Assembly: GCA_031179905.1 (NCBI GenBank)
Contig: JAPSHL010000002.1
Span: forward strand, 1-48,419
Origin: Bacillus sp. (in: firmicutes)
Lineage (GTDB): Bacteria > Bacillota > Bacilli > Bacillales > Cytobacillaceae
Direction: 5' to 3'
DNA length: 48,419 nucleotides
A program made the position numbers and the translations under genes. Below are positions 29,852 to 38,869 of the stretch, piece by piece. Every line of letters begins with the position of its first letter. The first letter of the stretch is position 1. A model generated the notes under the pieces. That model had not been told where the DNA came from. It did no database searches and worked only from the letters and a program-made list of their open reading frames with translations.

Positions 29852-30184
29852 TTAATTATATTTGATTGCAACATGCTTGCCATAATCTCGTTCGATCGTT
29901 TCCAAGGAAACGACCATGCCCTCTAAAAGAAGTTGAATTCTATTTCGGGTATTTTCCGGGATATGAGCAGGTATGCTGCAGCTCAAAAATCCGCCATCCT
30001 TGCCTTGTTCTATATCAGGTGTAATGCCTGTAATGGAGATTACAGCGTTAATCGCTCCAATGGAGACAGCTGAGACCCCAGCGCAGACAATATCATTCCC
30101 ATGATTCGCGAACAAAGCATGACCGCTTATCGTAAATGATTCAATCAAGCCTGAATCTGTTTTGTTAATCGTAATATCGATCAT
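29852..30184 (-). CDS. prp: Ribosomal-processing cysteine protease Prp
   Basis: Removes the N-terminal extension of ribosomal protein L27. It is 110 residues. The catalytic pair is visible as H22 in ISGHALFA and C34 in DIVCAGVSAV, with the GHA...G.DIVCA spacing typical of the family (formerly YsxB). It lies between rplU and rpmA with gaps of 9 and 16 bases, the standard operon. The ATG at 30184 overlaps an AAGG-containing region just after the rplU stop. Confidence 0.95.
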   Translation of the reverse strand: MIDITINKTDSGLIESFTISGHALFANHGNDIVCAGVSAVSIGAINAVISITGITPDIEQGKDGGFLSCSIPAHIPENTRNRIQLLLEGMVVSLETIERDYGKHVAIKYN

Positions 30185-30193
30185 ACAAATACC

Positions 30194-30502
30194 TTACGCG
30201 TTGATTTTTTCAATAACAACTTTTGTGTACGGTTGACGATGACCTTGCTTTTTATGATAGTTTTTCTTCGCTTTGTATTTGAAAACGATGATTTTCTTTT
30301 GACGGCCTTGTTTTTCAACTTTAGCTGTAACAGTAGCTCCTTCAACAACTGGGCTTCCTACTTTTACATTTTCTCCGCCAACGAAAAGAACACGGTCAAA
30401 AGTAACTGTCTCACCAGCTTCACTGTTTAATTTCTCAATGTAGATAGCTTGACCTTCTTCAACTTTGATTTGCTTTCCGCCTGTTTCAATAATTGCGTAC
30501 AT
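30194..30502 (-). CDS. rplU: 50S ribosomal protein L21
   Basis: Large-subunit 23S rRNA-binding protein. It is 102 residues beginning [17 protein letters not shown], with the C-terminal [17 protein letters not shown] signature. The ATG at 30502 has AAGGAGGTG seven bases upstream. It is the first gene of rplU-prp-rpmA and is preceded by a structured leader and a sigma-A promoter. Confidence 0.98.
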   Translation of the reverse strand: MYAIIETGGKQIKVEEGQAIYIEKLNSEAGETVTFDRVLFVGGENVKVGSPVVEGATVTAKVEKQGRQKKIIVFKYKAKKNYHKKQGHRQPYTKVVIEKINA

Positions 30503-30612
30503 TAAAATGCACCTCCTTGTTATACTAAGACTCGCCAATCGCAGGCGCTTTGTGTTAACAAAGACTTATGTAACCTGTTCTGAGCGGTTGTAGTAGCGGG
30601 TGCTACAAACAA
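30503..30612 (-). ncRNA. L21-type ribosomal protein leader
   Basis: The untranslated leader of rplU contains a hairpin TGTAGCACCCGCTACTACA (from about 30606) and a lower GC-rich segment GCGCCTGCGATTGGCGAG before the ribosome binding site. Its position and hairpin arrangement fit the Rfam L21 leader found upstream of rplU in Firmicutes, which is thought to mediate autogenous regulation by L21. I judged it by eye; a covariance-model search would settle it. Confidence 0.6.
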
Positions 30613-30619
30613 CATTAAA

Positions 30620-30648
30620 ATACTATCATGATTTTCGAATACTGTCAA
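30620..30648 (-). promoter_or_regulatory. Sigma-A promoter of rplU-prp-rpmA
   Basis: Perfect -35 TTGACA at 30648-30643, a 17-base spacer, and -10 TAGTAT at 30625-30620 on the minus strand, just before the L21 leader. Confidence 0.8.
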
Positions 30649-30671
30649 TCAATCGTTTTGTTTCTATCCTT

Positions 30672-32126
30672 CTATTTTTTTGGACCGATATATTTAATAT
30701 GATAGTGCGGAACAGCGAAGGTTTCTTCCTGCAGCTGAATCTGAATGCCAATCGCTTCTTCCAGTCTCTTTAAATGTACGTTGTTCTCTCCTGCAAAAAT
30801 CGTAATCACATCAGCACCAGCTTGGATTTCCACCACTTCATGATCACTTCTTTGATATTCCCATAATTCCCGCTCCAGCTTGAATGCCACACTTTCTGCA
30901 CTCATAATAGAACCGGTGCCGTCACAGACTGGACATTTTGTCTTGACTGCTTCTGCTAATGGAATGACTGTTTTTTTACGGGTAATTTGGAGAATACCAA
31001 GATCCGTAAAGCCGATTACACGTGTTTGCCTGCTGTCCTTCTGAAGCTCAACTTTCATGACTTCTTCAATTTTCTTTTGATGCTCCTTTGGCATATCAAT
31101 AAAATCTATTAAAATAATGCCCGAAAGATCTCTGATTTTCAGTTGTCTGGCTGCTTCAACTGCAGCATACCTGTTTGTTTCTAATGCTGTTTGCTCTAAG
31201 TTATGTCTGCCTTCATACTTGCCTGTATTGACATCAATAACTGTTGCCGCCTCTGTTTCATCAATAATGAGATAAGCTCCTTTTTCAAGCCAAACAATTC
31301 TCTTCAAGGCATCTTGGATATCTTTATCGACTTGAAAAGAAGAAAACAGATTATTTTTATTGGAATGATAGTGGAAATTCAAGTGAGGAAATACAGTACT
31401 CCATGCTTTTGCTTCCTCTGAAACATCCACAAATACTTCCCCGCCCTCCATCTTTTCAAAAATCCGAAATAGCTCTTTTGTAAACTCATCATTCGCTAGA
31501 AGCAGTGCCGGCTTTTTTGTTTTAGCCGCTTCCTTCGACAGACGGATATACTCCTGCCGCAAAGAATCAACTTCGAATGCAAGCTTTTCTTCTACAGCAT
31601 TAGCTGCACTTGTCCGGAAGATGAGACCTTCTGTTTTTGCTGTAAGTTTTTTGCCGAATGCCCGCAGCTGCTTTTGCTTTTTAGGGTCTGCTATTTTTTT
31701 CGAGACAGCGATGTACCGTCCTTGCGGCATATAAACAAGACTTTCCTTCTGCAGTTCAATTATGCCTGTCAGCTTCGGTCCCTTCGTGCCTGTCGCATCT
31801 TTAACAACCTGGACCAGCAGCTTTTCTCCCTGTTTCACATAAGCAGAGATGCTCCTGCTCTTTTTATCTTCTAATGCCGTTTCATCCTCAGAATAAGAAG
31901 CAAGCTTATCCTTTTGAAGGTAGCAGTTTTTTTCTTCTCCAATATCTACAAAAACAGCATTCATCCCAGGTATGACCTTTGTTACAAACCCAGCATAAAT
32001 ATTGCCGACAGCCGATTTCTGCTGAGGTTGCTGAATATATAATCTTTGTAATTTATGATCAATGAGATAAGCAAACCGCTTCTCTCTTGTTTTAATATTC
32101 ACTAACACCTTTTCCAATTCATTCAT
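30672..32126 (-). CDS. Ribonuclease E/G family protein
   Basis: Endoribonuclease of the RNase E/G family, which cuts AU-rich single-stranded RNA in rRNA maturation and mRNA decay. It is 484 residues, RNase G length with no E-type scaffold tail. An S1 domain lies at about 38-120 (NIYAGFVTKVIPGMNAVFVDIGEEKNCYL region). Expected catalytic metal ligands are D298 in ATVIDVNTG and D341 in ILIDFIDMP, and the zinc-link CPVC is at 398-401. The ATG at 32126 has AAAAGG adjacent and GGAATAA upstream. B. subtilis lacks this enzyme; other bacilli carry it just upstream of rplU. Confidence 0.93.
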   Translation of the reverse strand: MNELEKVLVNIKTREKRFAYLIDHKLQRLYIQQPQQKSAVGNIYAGFVTKVIPGMNAVFVDIGEEKNCYLQKDKLASYSEDETALEDKKSRSISAYVKQGEKLLVQVVKDATGTKGPKLTGIIELQKESLVYMPQGRYIAVSKKIADPKKQKQLRAFGKKLTAKTEGLIFRTSAANAVEEKLAFEVDSLRQEYIRLSKEAAKTKKPALLLANDEFTKELFRIFEKMEGGEVFVDVSEEAKAWSTVFPHLNFHYHSNKNNLFSSFQVDKDIQDALKRIVWLEKGAYLIIDETEAATVIDVNTGKYEGRHNLEQTALETNRYAAVEAARQLKIRDLSGIILIDFIDMPKEHQKKIEEVMKVELQKDSRQTRVIGFTDLGILQITRKKTVIPLAEAVKTKCPVCDGTGSIMSAESVAFKLERELWEYQRSDHEVVEIQAGADVITIFAGENNVHLKRLEEAIGIQIQLQEETFAVPHYHIKYIGPKK

Positions 32127-32189
32127 CCTTTTTATTCCTTGATTCCTCTATTGTACATGAAATATATTCTTGAAAGAAAGCAGCATAAA

Positions 32190-32221
32190 GAGATGTCTGC
32201 TACATTCCAGACATCTCTTTA
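32190..32221 (-). terminator. Terminator after spoIVFB
   Basis: Stem AGAGATGTCTG / CAGACATCTCT adjoining the spoIVFB stop. The T tract is short on the minus strand, so strength is uncertain. Confidence 0.6.
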
Positions 32222-32222
32222 T

Positions 32223-33083
32223 TTACCGATAAAACAAATCCCCGATTTTTGCTGTTACAAGTTTTTCTGCAAAATAAGCATGAAGTACTTCATTTTCATC
32301 TAAAGAATGGCTCACTTTCCCTTTTTTTAAAATAATTGGATGCTTGCAGCCGCGATGGAACCGTTCCAGAACATGAAATACTAAATCCTCTTCCTTGACC
32401 TCTATCGGCATAAGCTTTCTCAATTCATTTGTCTTACCATAATATCTCTCCAGCAAAAACCGCAAGAATATATAGCGTCTCTGCTTCCATTCATAAAATA
32501 TAGAAAACCACAGGAACAAGAGGATAATCCATGCGTTAAGATTTGTCGGCATAAATAAGAGAACGACAGCCAAAAACAGCAAAGTGCCTGTAAGGGATAA
32601 AAGAAGCGTCCATTTATGGGCAGCAGGAAATGACTTTTTTAAAGATAAGAACAAAAACAGGATTTTCCCTCCATCCAAAGGCCAAATCGGAAGCAAATTA
32701 AAACAGAAAATCATAATATTAAATTCCAGAAAGGTGTCAAAAAGATATTCAGACATTAAGCCTTGTTCATAAACCAAAAAACCTAAACCAACCATCCATA
32801 TATGCTGGATCGGACCTGCGGCTGTAACTATTGCTTCCTCTTTTAACGGTCTGTTCCCATGCTCATCCATTTCTGCCACACCACCAAAAGGGAGCAGGGC
32901 AATCCGTTTAATTCTCCATGAGAAAGATGCAGCTGCCATTGCATGGCCCAATTCATGGACCATAATAATGAACAGCAGCAGGCATAATTCATAAAAATGG
33001 GCGGTTATGACACCTATGCCAATAACTGCCCATAAGAATGGATGTATATAAATGGATTGAAATACTCGAAGGTACTTATTCAA
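32223..33083 (-). CDS. spoIVFB: Intramembrane metalloprotease SpoIVFB
   Basis: Site-2-type protease in the forespore outer membrane that releases sigma-K from its pro-form. It is 286 residues from TTG 33083, with AGGTG seven bases upstream; an in-frame TTG two codons earlier is too close to that site. Zinc motif HELGH lies at about 43-47 and the third ligand region LLPIWPLDGGK has D137. Six hydrophobic helices are followed by a C-terminal CBS-like domain (about 225-286, LDENEVLHAYFAEK). It overlaps the spoIVFA end by eight bases. In B. subtilis BofA and SpoIVFA hold it inactive until SpoIVB signals. Confidence 0.95.
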   Translation of the reverse strand: MNKYLRVFQSIYIHPFLWAVIGIGVITAHFYELCLLLFIIMVHELGHAMAAASFSWRIKRIALLPFGGVAEMDEHGNRPLKEEAIVTAAGPIQHIWMVGLGFLVYEQGLMSEYLFDTFLEFNIMIFCFNLLPIWPLDGGKILFLFLSLKKSFPAAHKWTLLLSLTGTLLFLAVVLLFMPTNLNAWIILLFLWFSIFYEWKQRRYIFLRFLLERYYGKTNELRKLMPIEVKEEDLVFHVLERFHRGCKHPIILKKGKVSHSLDENEVLHAYFAEKLVTAKIGDLFYR

Positions 33084-33852
33084 ACTCAATCACCTGAATA
33101 GGATCGATAAAATCATTGTCTTTTTTAATAGCAAAATAGAACAAGCCTAATGTCTCATTTGTTCCATAGCCGGAAGCTGAACCAACCTTGCTTCCTTTTT
33201 TGACAGATTCATAAATATTTACATCAACCTCATCCAAGTTTCCATACCATGACTCACTCTTGTCACTGTGCTGTATAACCACAGTGTTTCCAAATCCATC
33301 TTTCTCCCCGATAAAAGTGACTGTCCCTTCATTCATCGCCTGCACAGTCGTGTCACTGCCTGTCTCAATTGCGACTCTCTGTCCGGTGTCAGTAAAGTCC
33401 TCTAAAATTTTCCCTGAGGCAGATAGTGCATATTGTTGTAATTGATCTTCACCTGCTGGTTCTTCCTCACTAGGATTAGACGGTAAAAATGCAAGCGGCT
33501 TCCCAAACTGATCTTCATACCAATCAGCAACAAACGCAAAATTAAACTCTTGGTTCATTGCCTGCCTTATCGAAGTTTCGGCTTTTTGAAAGGAAGGTGA
33601 TTGATTTCTCACTACAATTGCCACGATTAAAAATAGTACAGCTGCACCTAGGATTTTTAATAGAAATAAGTCCTTCCGGAACAGCGGATGAAAATCATCT
33701 TTTTTATCGTTATCATAATAAAAAGTGCTGTGGTCGGTAGATTCCTCCTCATCATTCCAAAGAACCCTTCTCTCCACATTTTTTTGCATTCTTTCGCGCT
33801 CTTTCTTCCTCTTTTCGATTCTTCTCCGGATTTCGTCTGCCCGTGAACTCAC
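33076..33852 (-). CDS. spoIVFA: SpoIVFA, regulator of the sigma-K processing protease
   Basis: Membrane scaffold that anchors and inhibits SpoIVFB with BofA and is cleaved by SpoIVB. It is 258 residues from GTG 33852 (SSRADEIRRRIEKRKKERER follows), with GGAGGAG upstream; the longer frame lacks support. Basic cytoplasmic N-terminus, one membrane helix near 80-97 (ILGAAVLFLIVAIVV), then a degenerate M23 peptidase-like domain (about 150-258) with GTVTFIGEKDGFGNTVVIQH but without clear zinc ligands. Its end overlaps spoIVFB, the usual coupled pair. Confidence 0.93.
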   Translation of the reverse strand: MSSRADEIRRRIEKRKKERERMQKNVERRVLWNDEEESTDHSTFYYDNDKKDDFHPLFRKDLFLLKILGAAVLFLIVAIVVRNQSPSFQKAETSIRQAMNQEFNFAFVADWYEDQFGKPLAFLPSNPSEEEPAGEDQLQQYALSASGKILEDFTDTGQRVAIETGSDTTVQAMNEGTVTFIGEKDGFGNTVVIQHSDKSESWYGNLDEVDVNIYESVKKGSKVGSASGYGTNETLGLFYFAIKKDNDFIDPIQVIEFE

Positions 33853-34090
33853 AAATCTCTCCTCCCCAAAACCTTGTCCTAATAATCTCATTCTATGAAA
33901 TGGCTGACCAGAGTATGACAGACACCAGCAATTTTCAAAGCATATTTCCAAGCTTTTCTGCTAATATTGGCATTTTCACAAGCAGTTTTGTTATTATTAA
34001 TGTAACTGTTTATGGAATACAATTGTCCATGCGAGTATCTCTACTCTTTGGAACAATTTACATAATCGTTAATTAAAAAGGAGGTCTTTC

Positions 34091-34702
34091 ATGGACAATT
34101 GGATTACGCATACAATGGAGGAATTTGGTTATATCGGGATATTATTATTAATAACACTGGAAAATATCTTTCCTCCAATTCCGTCAGAAATCATTTTGAC
34201 ATTCGGCGGTTTCATGACTACCTATACAGATATGACTATGCTGGGTGTTGTCGCTGTCTCCACTATTGGTTCAGTTCTTGGAGCTGTAATTCTTTACTGG
34301 GTTGGAACATTTTTAAACATGGAAAAGATAGAAAGAATAGTAGATAGATGGGGACATATTATTAGACTGACAAAAGAAGATATACATAAAGCAAACGGCT
34401 GGTTTGAAAAATACGGATACTGGACTGTCTTTTTCTGCCGTTTTATCCCGCTTATCAGAAGCTTAATTTCCTTGCCGGCAGGGATGGCTAAAATGAACTT
34501 TGGTATCTTCTTTGTTTTGACCACTCTTGGAACACTTATTTGGAATTTTGTGCTGATTCGAATTGGAGCGGCAGTAGGTGATTCATGGGAAACAATTGTC
34601 GGCTATATGGATATTTACTCCAACATCATTTATGCAATTCTTGCAATTGCTATAATCTTTTTCCTTTTCTTGTATATTCGCAAACGCCTAATAAAATCAT
34701 AA
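34091..34702 (+). CDS. DedA family membrane protein
   Basis: A 203-residue polytopic membrane protein of the DedA/SNARE-associated (VTT) superfamily; several members flip undecaprenyl phosphate or phospholipids. The N-terminal re-entrant segment ENIFPPIPSEIILTFGGF and the family motif FFCRFIPLIRSLISLPAGMAKM (about 117-138) are clear, with further helices to 198 and a basic tail. The ATG at 34091 has AAAGGAGG upstream. It is divergent from spoIVFA. Which lipid it handles cannot be said. Confidence 0.9.
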   Translation: MDNWITHTMEEFGYIGILLLITLENIFPPIPSEIILTFGGFMTTYTDMTMLGVVAVSTIGSVLGAVILYWVGTFLNMEKIERIVDRWGHIIRLTKEDIHKANGWFEKYGYWTVFFCRFIPLIRSLISLPAGMAKMNFGIFFVLTTLGTLIWNFVLIRIGAAVGDSWETIVGYMDIYSNIIYAILAIAIIFFLFLYIRKRLIKS

Positions 34703-34708
34703 ATTGTA

Positions 34709-34739
34709 ACAGCCACCTGTTCCATAACAGGTGGCTGTA
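34709..34739 (+). terminator. Hairpin after the dedA gene
   Basis: Perfect 12-bp stem ACAGCCACCTGT / ACAGGTGGCTGT with a six-base loop, 7 bases after the stop. There is no T run after it on the plus strand, so it could be a weak terminator or simply an end-stabilising hairpin. Confidence 0.5.
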
Positions 34740-34833
34740 TATAAAGCAGATCTTGTTTCAATCAGCTGTTAAAAGTATTTCACTATTATTTCTGTGCTTT
34801 ATAAAACTTATTTAATTTCCCAGGAGGAATAAC

Positions 34834-35205
34834 ATGGAAGTTTTTGCAGAATACTTAGCAAATATCGATAACCCGCAGCATCGCGAACGAACGGAAGAAG
34901 TTTTAAATTGGGTAGCTGAAAAATACCCACATTTAGTGCCAAAAATAGCGTGGAAGCAGCCAATGTTTACATATCATGAAACATTTATAATCGGCTTCAG
35001 CATCGCCAAACACCATATGGCTGTCGCACCTGAAAGGGTTGTAATTGAGCGTTTTACAAATGATATTATAGAGTCAGGCTATGATCACACTAAAGAATTA
35101 GTACGCATTAAATGGAATAGCCCGGTTGATTACTCATTGCTTGAGAAATTAATTGAATTTAATATTTCCGATAAGGCAGATTGCACAACCTTTTGGCGGA
35201 AATAA
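34834..35205 (+). CDS. DUF1801 / YdhG-like protein
   Basis: A 123-residue cytoplasmic protein of the YdhG/YobA-like (DUF1801) fold, with typical blocks [44 protein letters not shown]. subtilis member of this family (YdhG) has been described as an iron chaperone; the present protein is only assigned to the family. The ATG at 34834 has AGGAGGA upstream. It is a stand-alone plus-strand gene followed by a strong terminator. Confidence 0.8.
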   Translation: MEVFAEYLANIDNPQHRERTEEVLNWVAEKYPHLVPKIAWKQPMFTYHETFIIGFSIAKHHMAVAPERVVIERFTNDIIESGYDHTKELVRIKWNSPVDYSLLEKLIEFNISDKADCTTFWRK

Positions 35206-35207
35206 GA

Positions 35208-35235
35208 AAACAGCTTGGGGATAAGCTGTTTTTTT
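35208..35235 (+). terminator. Terminator after the DUF1801 gene
   Basis: Stem AAACAGCTT / AAGCTGTTT with a GGGGAT loop and seven T, immediately after the stop codon. Confidence 0.88.
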
Positions 35236-35360
35236 GCTTCCAAAAAGCAAATTTACTTTTATCAGGATCTTCTTATTTAACTTGATGCCACTAAATTTTA
35301 GGGCTGTACATAACTCTAAAGCTTTAAGACATACTAATAGAATGTTTTGGAGGTGGGTTT

Positions 35361-35675
35361 ATGGATAATAAAGACTTTCAACAAATATATAATGAATATA
35401 AACACCGAGGGGAAGAGCAAGCTCAATTGGAAGCCATTGAGGATGTTAATACAGAAGTAGAAAAAATCATTGCAGTGCGTAAAAATGATGACGATGATAT
35501 TATTGCTTTTAAAACAAGCAATGGAAGAGAATTAGATTATCTTACTGCTCTCGATGAAGCAAAAGCGGGAAAGTTAGCTCATGTGGATGTTTTTCATAAG
35601 TATGGCAGGGATATTATACGCAGTGAACCTGATGGCATTAAAGAAAATAATTTAGATCAGCTACCTTCATTTTAA
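35361..35675 (+). CDS. DUF3892 domain protein
   Basis: A 104-residue protein. Residues about 35-95 match the DUF3892 pattern: KIIAVRKNDDDDIIAFKTSNG, RELDYLTALDEAKAGK and VDVFHKYGRDIIRSEPDGI. The family has no known function; it is common in Bacillaceae. The ATG at 35361 has GGAGGTG upstream. It is stand-alone and ends in a bidirectional terminator shared with minD. Confidence 0.8.
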   Translation: MDNKDFQQIYNEYKHRGEEQAQLEAIEDVNTEVEKIIAVRKNDDDDIIAFKTSNGRELDYLTALDEAKAGKLAHVDVFHKYGRDIIRSEPDGIKENNLDQLPSF

Positions 35676-35698
35676 CATTTGATCTACCGTCTAATTTA

Positions 35699-35735
35699 AG
35701 ACTGCCGACAAATTTTGTTTGTCGGCAGTTTTAAA
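35699..35735. terminator. Bidirectional terminator between the DUF3892 gene and minD
   Basis: Stem AACTGCCGACAAA / TTTGTCGGCAGT with flanking A and T runs between convergent genes. Confidence 0.85.
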
Positions 35736-35746
35736 AAGTGCTGATA

Positions 35747-36550
35747 TTATTTTGCTCCAAAGAACATTTTTATGCGGGCAAATACGCCTTTAGATTCCTC
35801 TTCTAAATGCTGAAGCGGTACTGTCTCCCCTAAAATCCGTCTCGCTATGCTCCGATATGCAAGGGATGATTTGCTGTTTGGATTTAACGCGATTGGCTCA
35901 CCGCTGTTTGAGGCTTTAATGACTTCATCATCATCAGCCACAATTCCAAGCAAATCAATAGAAAGATGGGTTGTCACTTCATCGATATCAAGCATATCGC
36001 CGCTCTTCATCATATGATTTCTAATACGGTTGATGACAAGCATCGGTCTTTCAATATGATCTTCTTTTTCAAGAAGGCCGATTACCCTGTCAGCATCACG
36101 TACAGATGATACTTCAGGTGTGGTAACAACAATTGCTTTATCTGCACCAGCAACGGCATTTTTGTATCCTTGTTCAATTCCTGCCGGACAATCAATTATT
36201 ATATAGTCGTAATCTTGTTTTAGTTTAAGGACAAGCTCCTTCATCTGTTTCGGTTGCACTGCTGTTTTATCACTTGTTTGCGCAGCTGGAAGCAAATAAA
36301 GTAAATCATCAAATCTCTTATCTTTGACAAGCGCTTGATGAATTTTGCATCTTTCCTCCACAACATCCACCAAGTCATAAATTATTCTATTTTCCAACCC
36401 CATTACAACATCAAGATTGCGGAGACCTATATCTGTATCTATTAAACACACTCTTTTTCCTTGCAATGCAAGGGCAGTTCCTATATTTGCTGAAGTGGTG
36501 GTTTTGCCGACTCCACCCTTTCCAGACGTTACAACGATAGCCTCACCCAT
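35747..36550 (-). CDS. minD: Septum site-determining ATPase MinD
   Basis: Membrane-associated ATPase that recruits MinC to block division away from mid-cell. It is 267 residues. The deviant Walker A KGGVGKTT begins at 11, DTDIGLRNLDVVMG follows near 38, and the C-terminal amphipathic membrane-targeting helix is visible (GVFARIKMFFGAK). The ATG at 36550 overlaps the minC end by eight bases, so the two are coupled. Confidence 0.97.
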   Translation of the reverse strand: MGEAIVVTSGKGGVGKTTTSANIGTALALQGKRVCLIDTDIGLRNLDVVMGLENRIIYDLVDVVEERCKIHQALVKDKRFDDLLYLLPAAQTSDKTAVQPKQMKELVLKLKQDYDYIIIDCPAGIEQGYKNAVAGADKAIVVTTPEVSSVRDADRVIGLLEKEDHIERPMLVINRIRNHMMKSGDMLDIDEVTTHLSIDLLGIVADDDEVIKASNSGEPIALNPNSKSSLAYRSIARRILGETVPLQHLEEESKGVFARIKMFFGAK

Positions 36551-37229
36551 TATTTTGTCCCCCTTCCAATTTTGTCAAATTCGGTCTTAGGTGTGTCAAC
36601 ACTTGTAATCTATCAATCATTATTTCACTTTTATCCACATAAGCACATTCCATTTCCCGCTTTTCGCCAACAGGATACTCATCAGGAGAGCGTGTAATCA
36701 AGCCGCTAATGCGCAGCTGAGTAGGCTTCATAACGGATGCTGTGACAATCGCCTTCTCATTTCCATTAACCCCTGCATGTGCTATACCCTTCAAACTTCC
36801 CATTATATAAATATTGCCTCCTGCAACCACTTTCCCGCCAGGATTGACATCACCAATCAGCAGTAAATCACCCGGAACTTCCAAAACTTGCCCCGAACGA
36901 ACAATACTTGCGATGGAGACAATTTCTGACTCCTCCACCATTTTTTCCGCTTCTGTTTTTGTGATGATATTGCTGTTTATATCTTGTACAGAGAGATTTT
37001 TCTTTGATTCGATTGCTTCAATCAGCTCTTCTTTCTGATCCTCTGTTATGTATCTATTGCCAAGCTCTACATTTACCGTAATGTTCTGCTTCTCTCCGTG
37101 CATGTTTGAGCTTTCGCTAAGCTTATCATCAAGCTCCCTCATCATGTCTTCATAGGAACAGTTATCATGGAGATGAAGGCTTAAGCCATTTTTTGTCCCC
37201 TTAATAGTTACTAACTGCTTTCTTTTCAT
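36543..37229 (-). CDS. minC: Septum site-determining protein MinC
   Basis: Inhibitor of FtsZ polymerisation that acts with MinD. It is 228 residues from ATG 37229, with GAGGTG upstream (long spacing of about 11); the upstream ATG at 37271 has no clear site. The N-terminal FtsZ-interacting domain spans about 1-100, and the C-terminal beta-helix contains LLLIGDVNPGGKVVAGGNIYIMGSLKGIAHAG. It lies after the mre genes, separated by a terminator-like structure. Confidence 0.95.
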   Translation of the reverse strand: MKRKQLVTIKGTKNGLSLHLHDNCSYEDMMRELDDKLSESSNMHGEKQNITVNVELGNRYITEDQKEELIEAIESKKNLSVQDINSNIITKTEAEKMVEESEIVSIASIVRSGQVLEVPGDLLLIGDVNPGGKVVAGGNIYIMGSLKGIAHAGVNGNEKAIVTASVMKPTQLRISGLITRSPDEYPVGEKREMECAYVDKSEIMIDRLQVLTHLRPNLTKLEGGQNNG

Positions 37230-37390
37230 TTCAAGATGTTCACCTCTGCTAGAAAAAGGAATGATCCTCATCTGTCTATCTAAAAAATTAGTCTCGTTCC
37301 TGCTATATATTCGACAAAACTTTATAAAAATCCTCTTTAATTAGGAAGGAAGAATTGAAAAATAGGCATTAAATGATGGCAATACTAGAA

Positions 37391-37437
37391 AAATCCCTTC
37401 CCATAAAGCAAAAAACGCTTTATGAAAAAGGGTTATT
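37391..37437 (-). terminator. Terminator between mreD and minC
   Basis: On the minus strand ATAAAGC / GCTTTAT forms the upper stem and AACCCTT / AAGGGATT the lower, followed by a run of T (ATTTTTC). It lies past the mreD stop and before minC, so it would partially or fully separate mreBCD from minCD. Confidence 0.65.
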
Positions 37438-37460
37438 TCCATACCATAAAAAATGCAAAA

Positions 37461-37973
37461 TCAATCATTGCCTTCGCCGGCATATTTCTCAAAAATCCGT
37501 TTATACGGGTATGCAGCAATCACAAGAAAAATTGCGTTTAATACTAAAGTTGGGATAAGTCGTAAATTAAGAAAATTAGCAAATTCCATGCTTGTCAAAT
37601 GAATAAGAAAGTTCATTTCATATACAATTAGCTCTAATATGCTCATACCCAATAATGATATCACAGAAACCACAAGCAAGTTGGCATGCAGCACCTTCAT
37701 TATTTTGCTTAACAAATAGATGATAAAAGGAAAGACAAAGAAATAGATTCCAAGCACTTCTGTATACACGATATCTACAAGCAAGCCGAACACAAAAGCA
37801 TAAATAATCGCTGTATTGCGGTTCGCATAAATAGAGAAAAAGAAAATAGTAATAATTAAAAAGTGCGGCACTAAAATTTTATTCGCCAAAAATTCCCCAG
37901 GCAGCAGCTCGACGAAAATGCTTTCGAGGATGAACATGAATGCAATTAAACATCCGATCCAAAACTTTTTCAT
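37461..37973 (-). CDS. mreD: Rod shape-determining protein MreD
   Basis: Integral membrane protein of the elongasome. It is 170 residues with five or six hydrophobic helices and the typical YAFVFGLLVDIVYTEVLGIY block near 58-77. The ATG at 37973 overlaps the mreC stop in ATGA, so translation is coupled. It ends the mreB-mreC-mreD group. Confidence 0.95.
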   Translation of the reverse strand: MKKFWIGCLIAFMFILESIFVELLPGEFLANKILVPHFLIITIFFFSIYANRNTAIIYAFVFGLLVDIVYTEVLGIYFFVFPFIIYLLSKIMKVLHANLLVVSVISLLGMSILELIVYEMNFLIHLTSMEFANFLNLRLIPTLVLNAIFLVIAAYPYKRIFEKYAGEGND

Positions 37974-38848
37974 TTGTCTTCCTCGCCGCTCTCCCGTTTT
38001 ACGACAAGAACATGCTCAATATCATAAAAATCTGCTGAAGGCTCAATATAAGCCTTTTTTGCCAGTCCGTATTCATCTGATTCAACCTTGACAACTTTTC
38101 CGATTGCTAAATCCGGCGGGAATACTCCACCTAATCCTGAAGTAGTGACGATTTGGCCCTTTTTCACTTCAAGACCGTCGGGAACTTCCTCCCATGTCAT
38201 AATAAGGTTTTTCGATTCTTTATCATAATCCTCGATTAATCCGAATACAGATGTTTTTTTGTTTTTATCTTTCGTATTCTCATCCTTTTGTATATATGCG
38301 GAAATTCGGTTTGACGGGTTCTCCGAGCTTAACAGCTGGACAGTGGATGTATTGGCACTAACAGATTTCACCTTTCCGATTAAACCTGCAGATGTGATAA
38401 CTGCCATGTCGACCTCCACACCATCGTTTTTCCCTCTGTTTATCGTAATCAGTTCATTCCATTGAGAAGGGTCCCTGCTGACGATTGTTGCCTTTAAATA
38501 ACCACTGTCGTTTAAAGAAGGATATTCGTCGACAATCTTCTGCAATTCTTCATTATCCTTTTGCAGACCCTGCACCTGTGCTTTTAAAAGCCCATACTCT
38601 TCTATCTTTGCTTTTAATTCTTTGTTTTCTTGATATGTATCTTGCAAGTCTTTTACATTATCAATGACACCTGCCACATAGTGGACAGGCCTTGAAACTA
38701 GGGTTTGCACCCAGCCGGTAGTGTCTTTAATAAATTGTTCCGGCCAGGTAAGCTTTGAACGGCTTAAAGAAAACCCTATCAATGCCACGAGAATAATAAT
38801 GCTAACAAGCAAAATAATCAATCGTTTATTCATAAAAAACTGTGGCAT
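37970..38848 (-). CDS. mreC: Rod shape-determining protein MreC
   Basis: Bitopic elongasome protein linking MreB/MreD to cell-wall synthases outside the membrane. It is 292 residues: a membrane helix at about 8-28, a coiled coil at about 65-105 (LKAKIEEYGLLKAQVQGLQKD), then the double beta-barrel domain with ITINRGKNDGVEVDMAVIT, VQLLSS and TSGLGGVFPPDLAIGKV. The ATG at 38848 has GAGGTG eight bases upstream. It starts 21 bases past mreB. Confidence 0.96.
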   Translation of the reverse strand: MPQFFMNKRLIILLVSIIILVALIGFSLSRSKLTWPEQFIKDTTGWVQTLVSRPVHYVAGVIDNVKDLQDTYQENKELKAKIEEYGLLKAQVQGLQKDNEELQKIVDEYPSLNDSGYLKATIVSRDPSQWNELITINRGKNDGVEVDMAVITSAGLIGKVKSVSANTSTVQLLSSENPSNRISAYIQKDENTKDKNKKTSVFGLIEDYDKESKNLIMTWEEVPDGLEVKKGQIVTTSGLGGVFPPDLAIGKVVKVESDEYGLAKKAYIEPSADFYDIEHVLVVKRESGEEDK

Positions 38849-38869
38849 GACAAAACACCTCTAAAGGAA

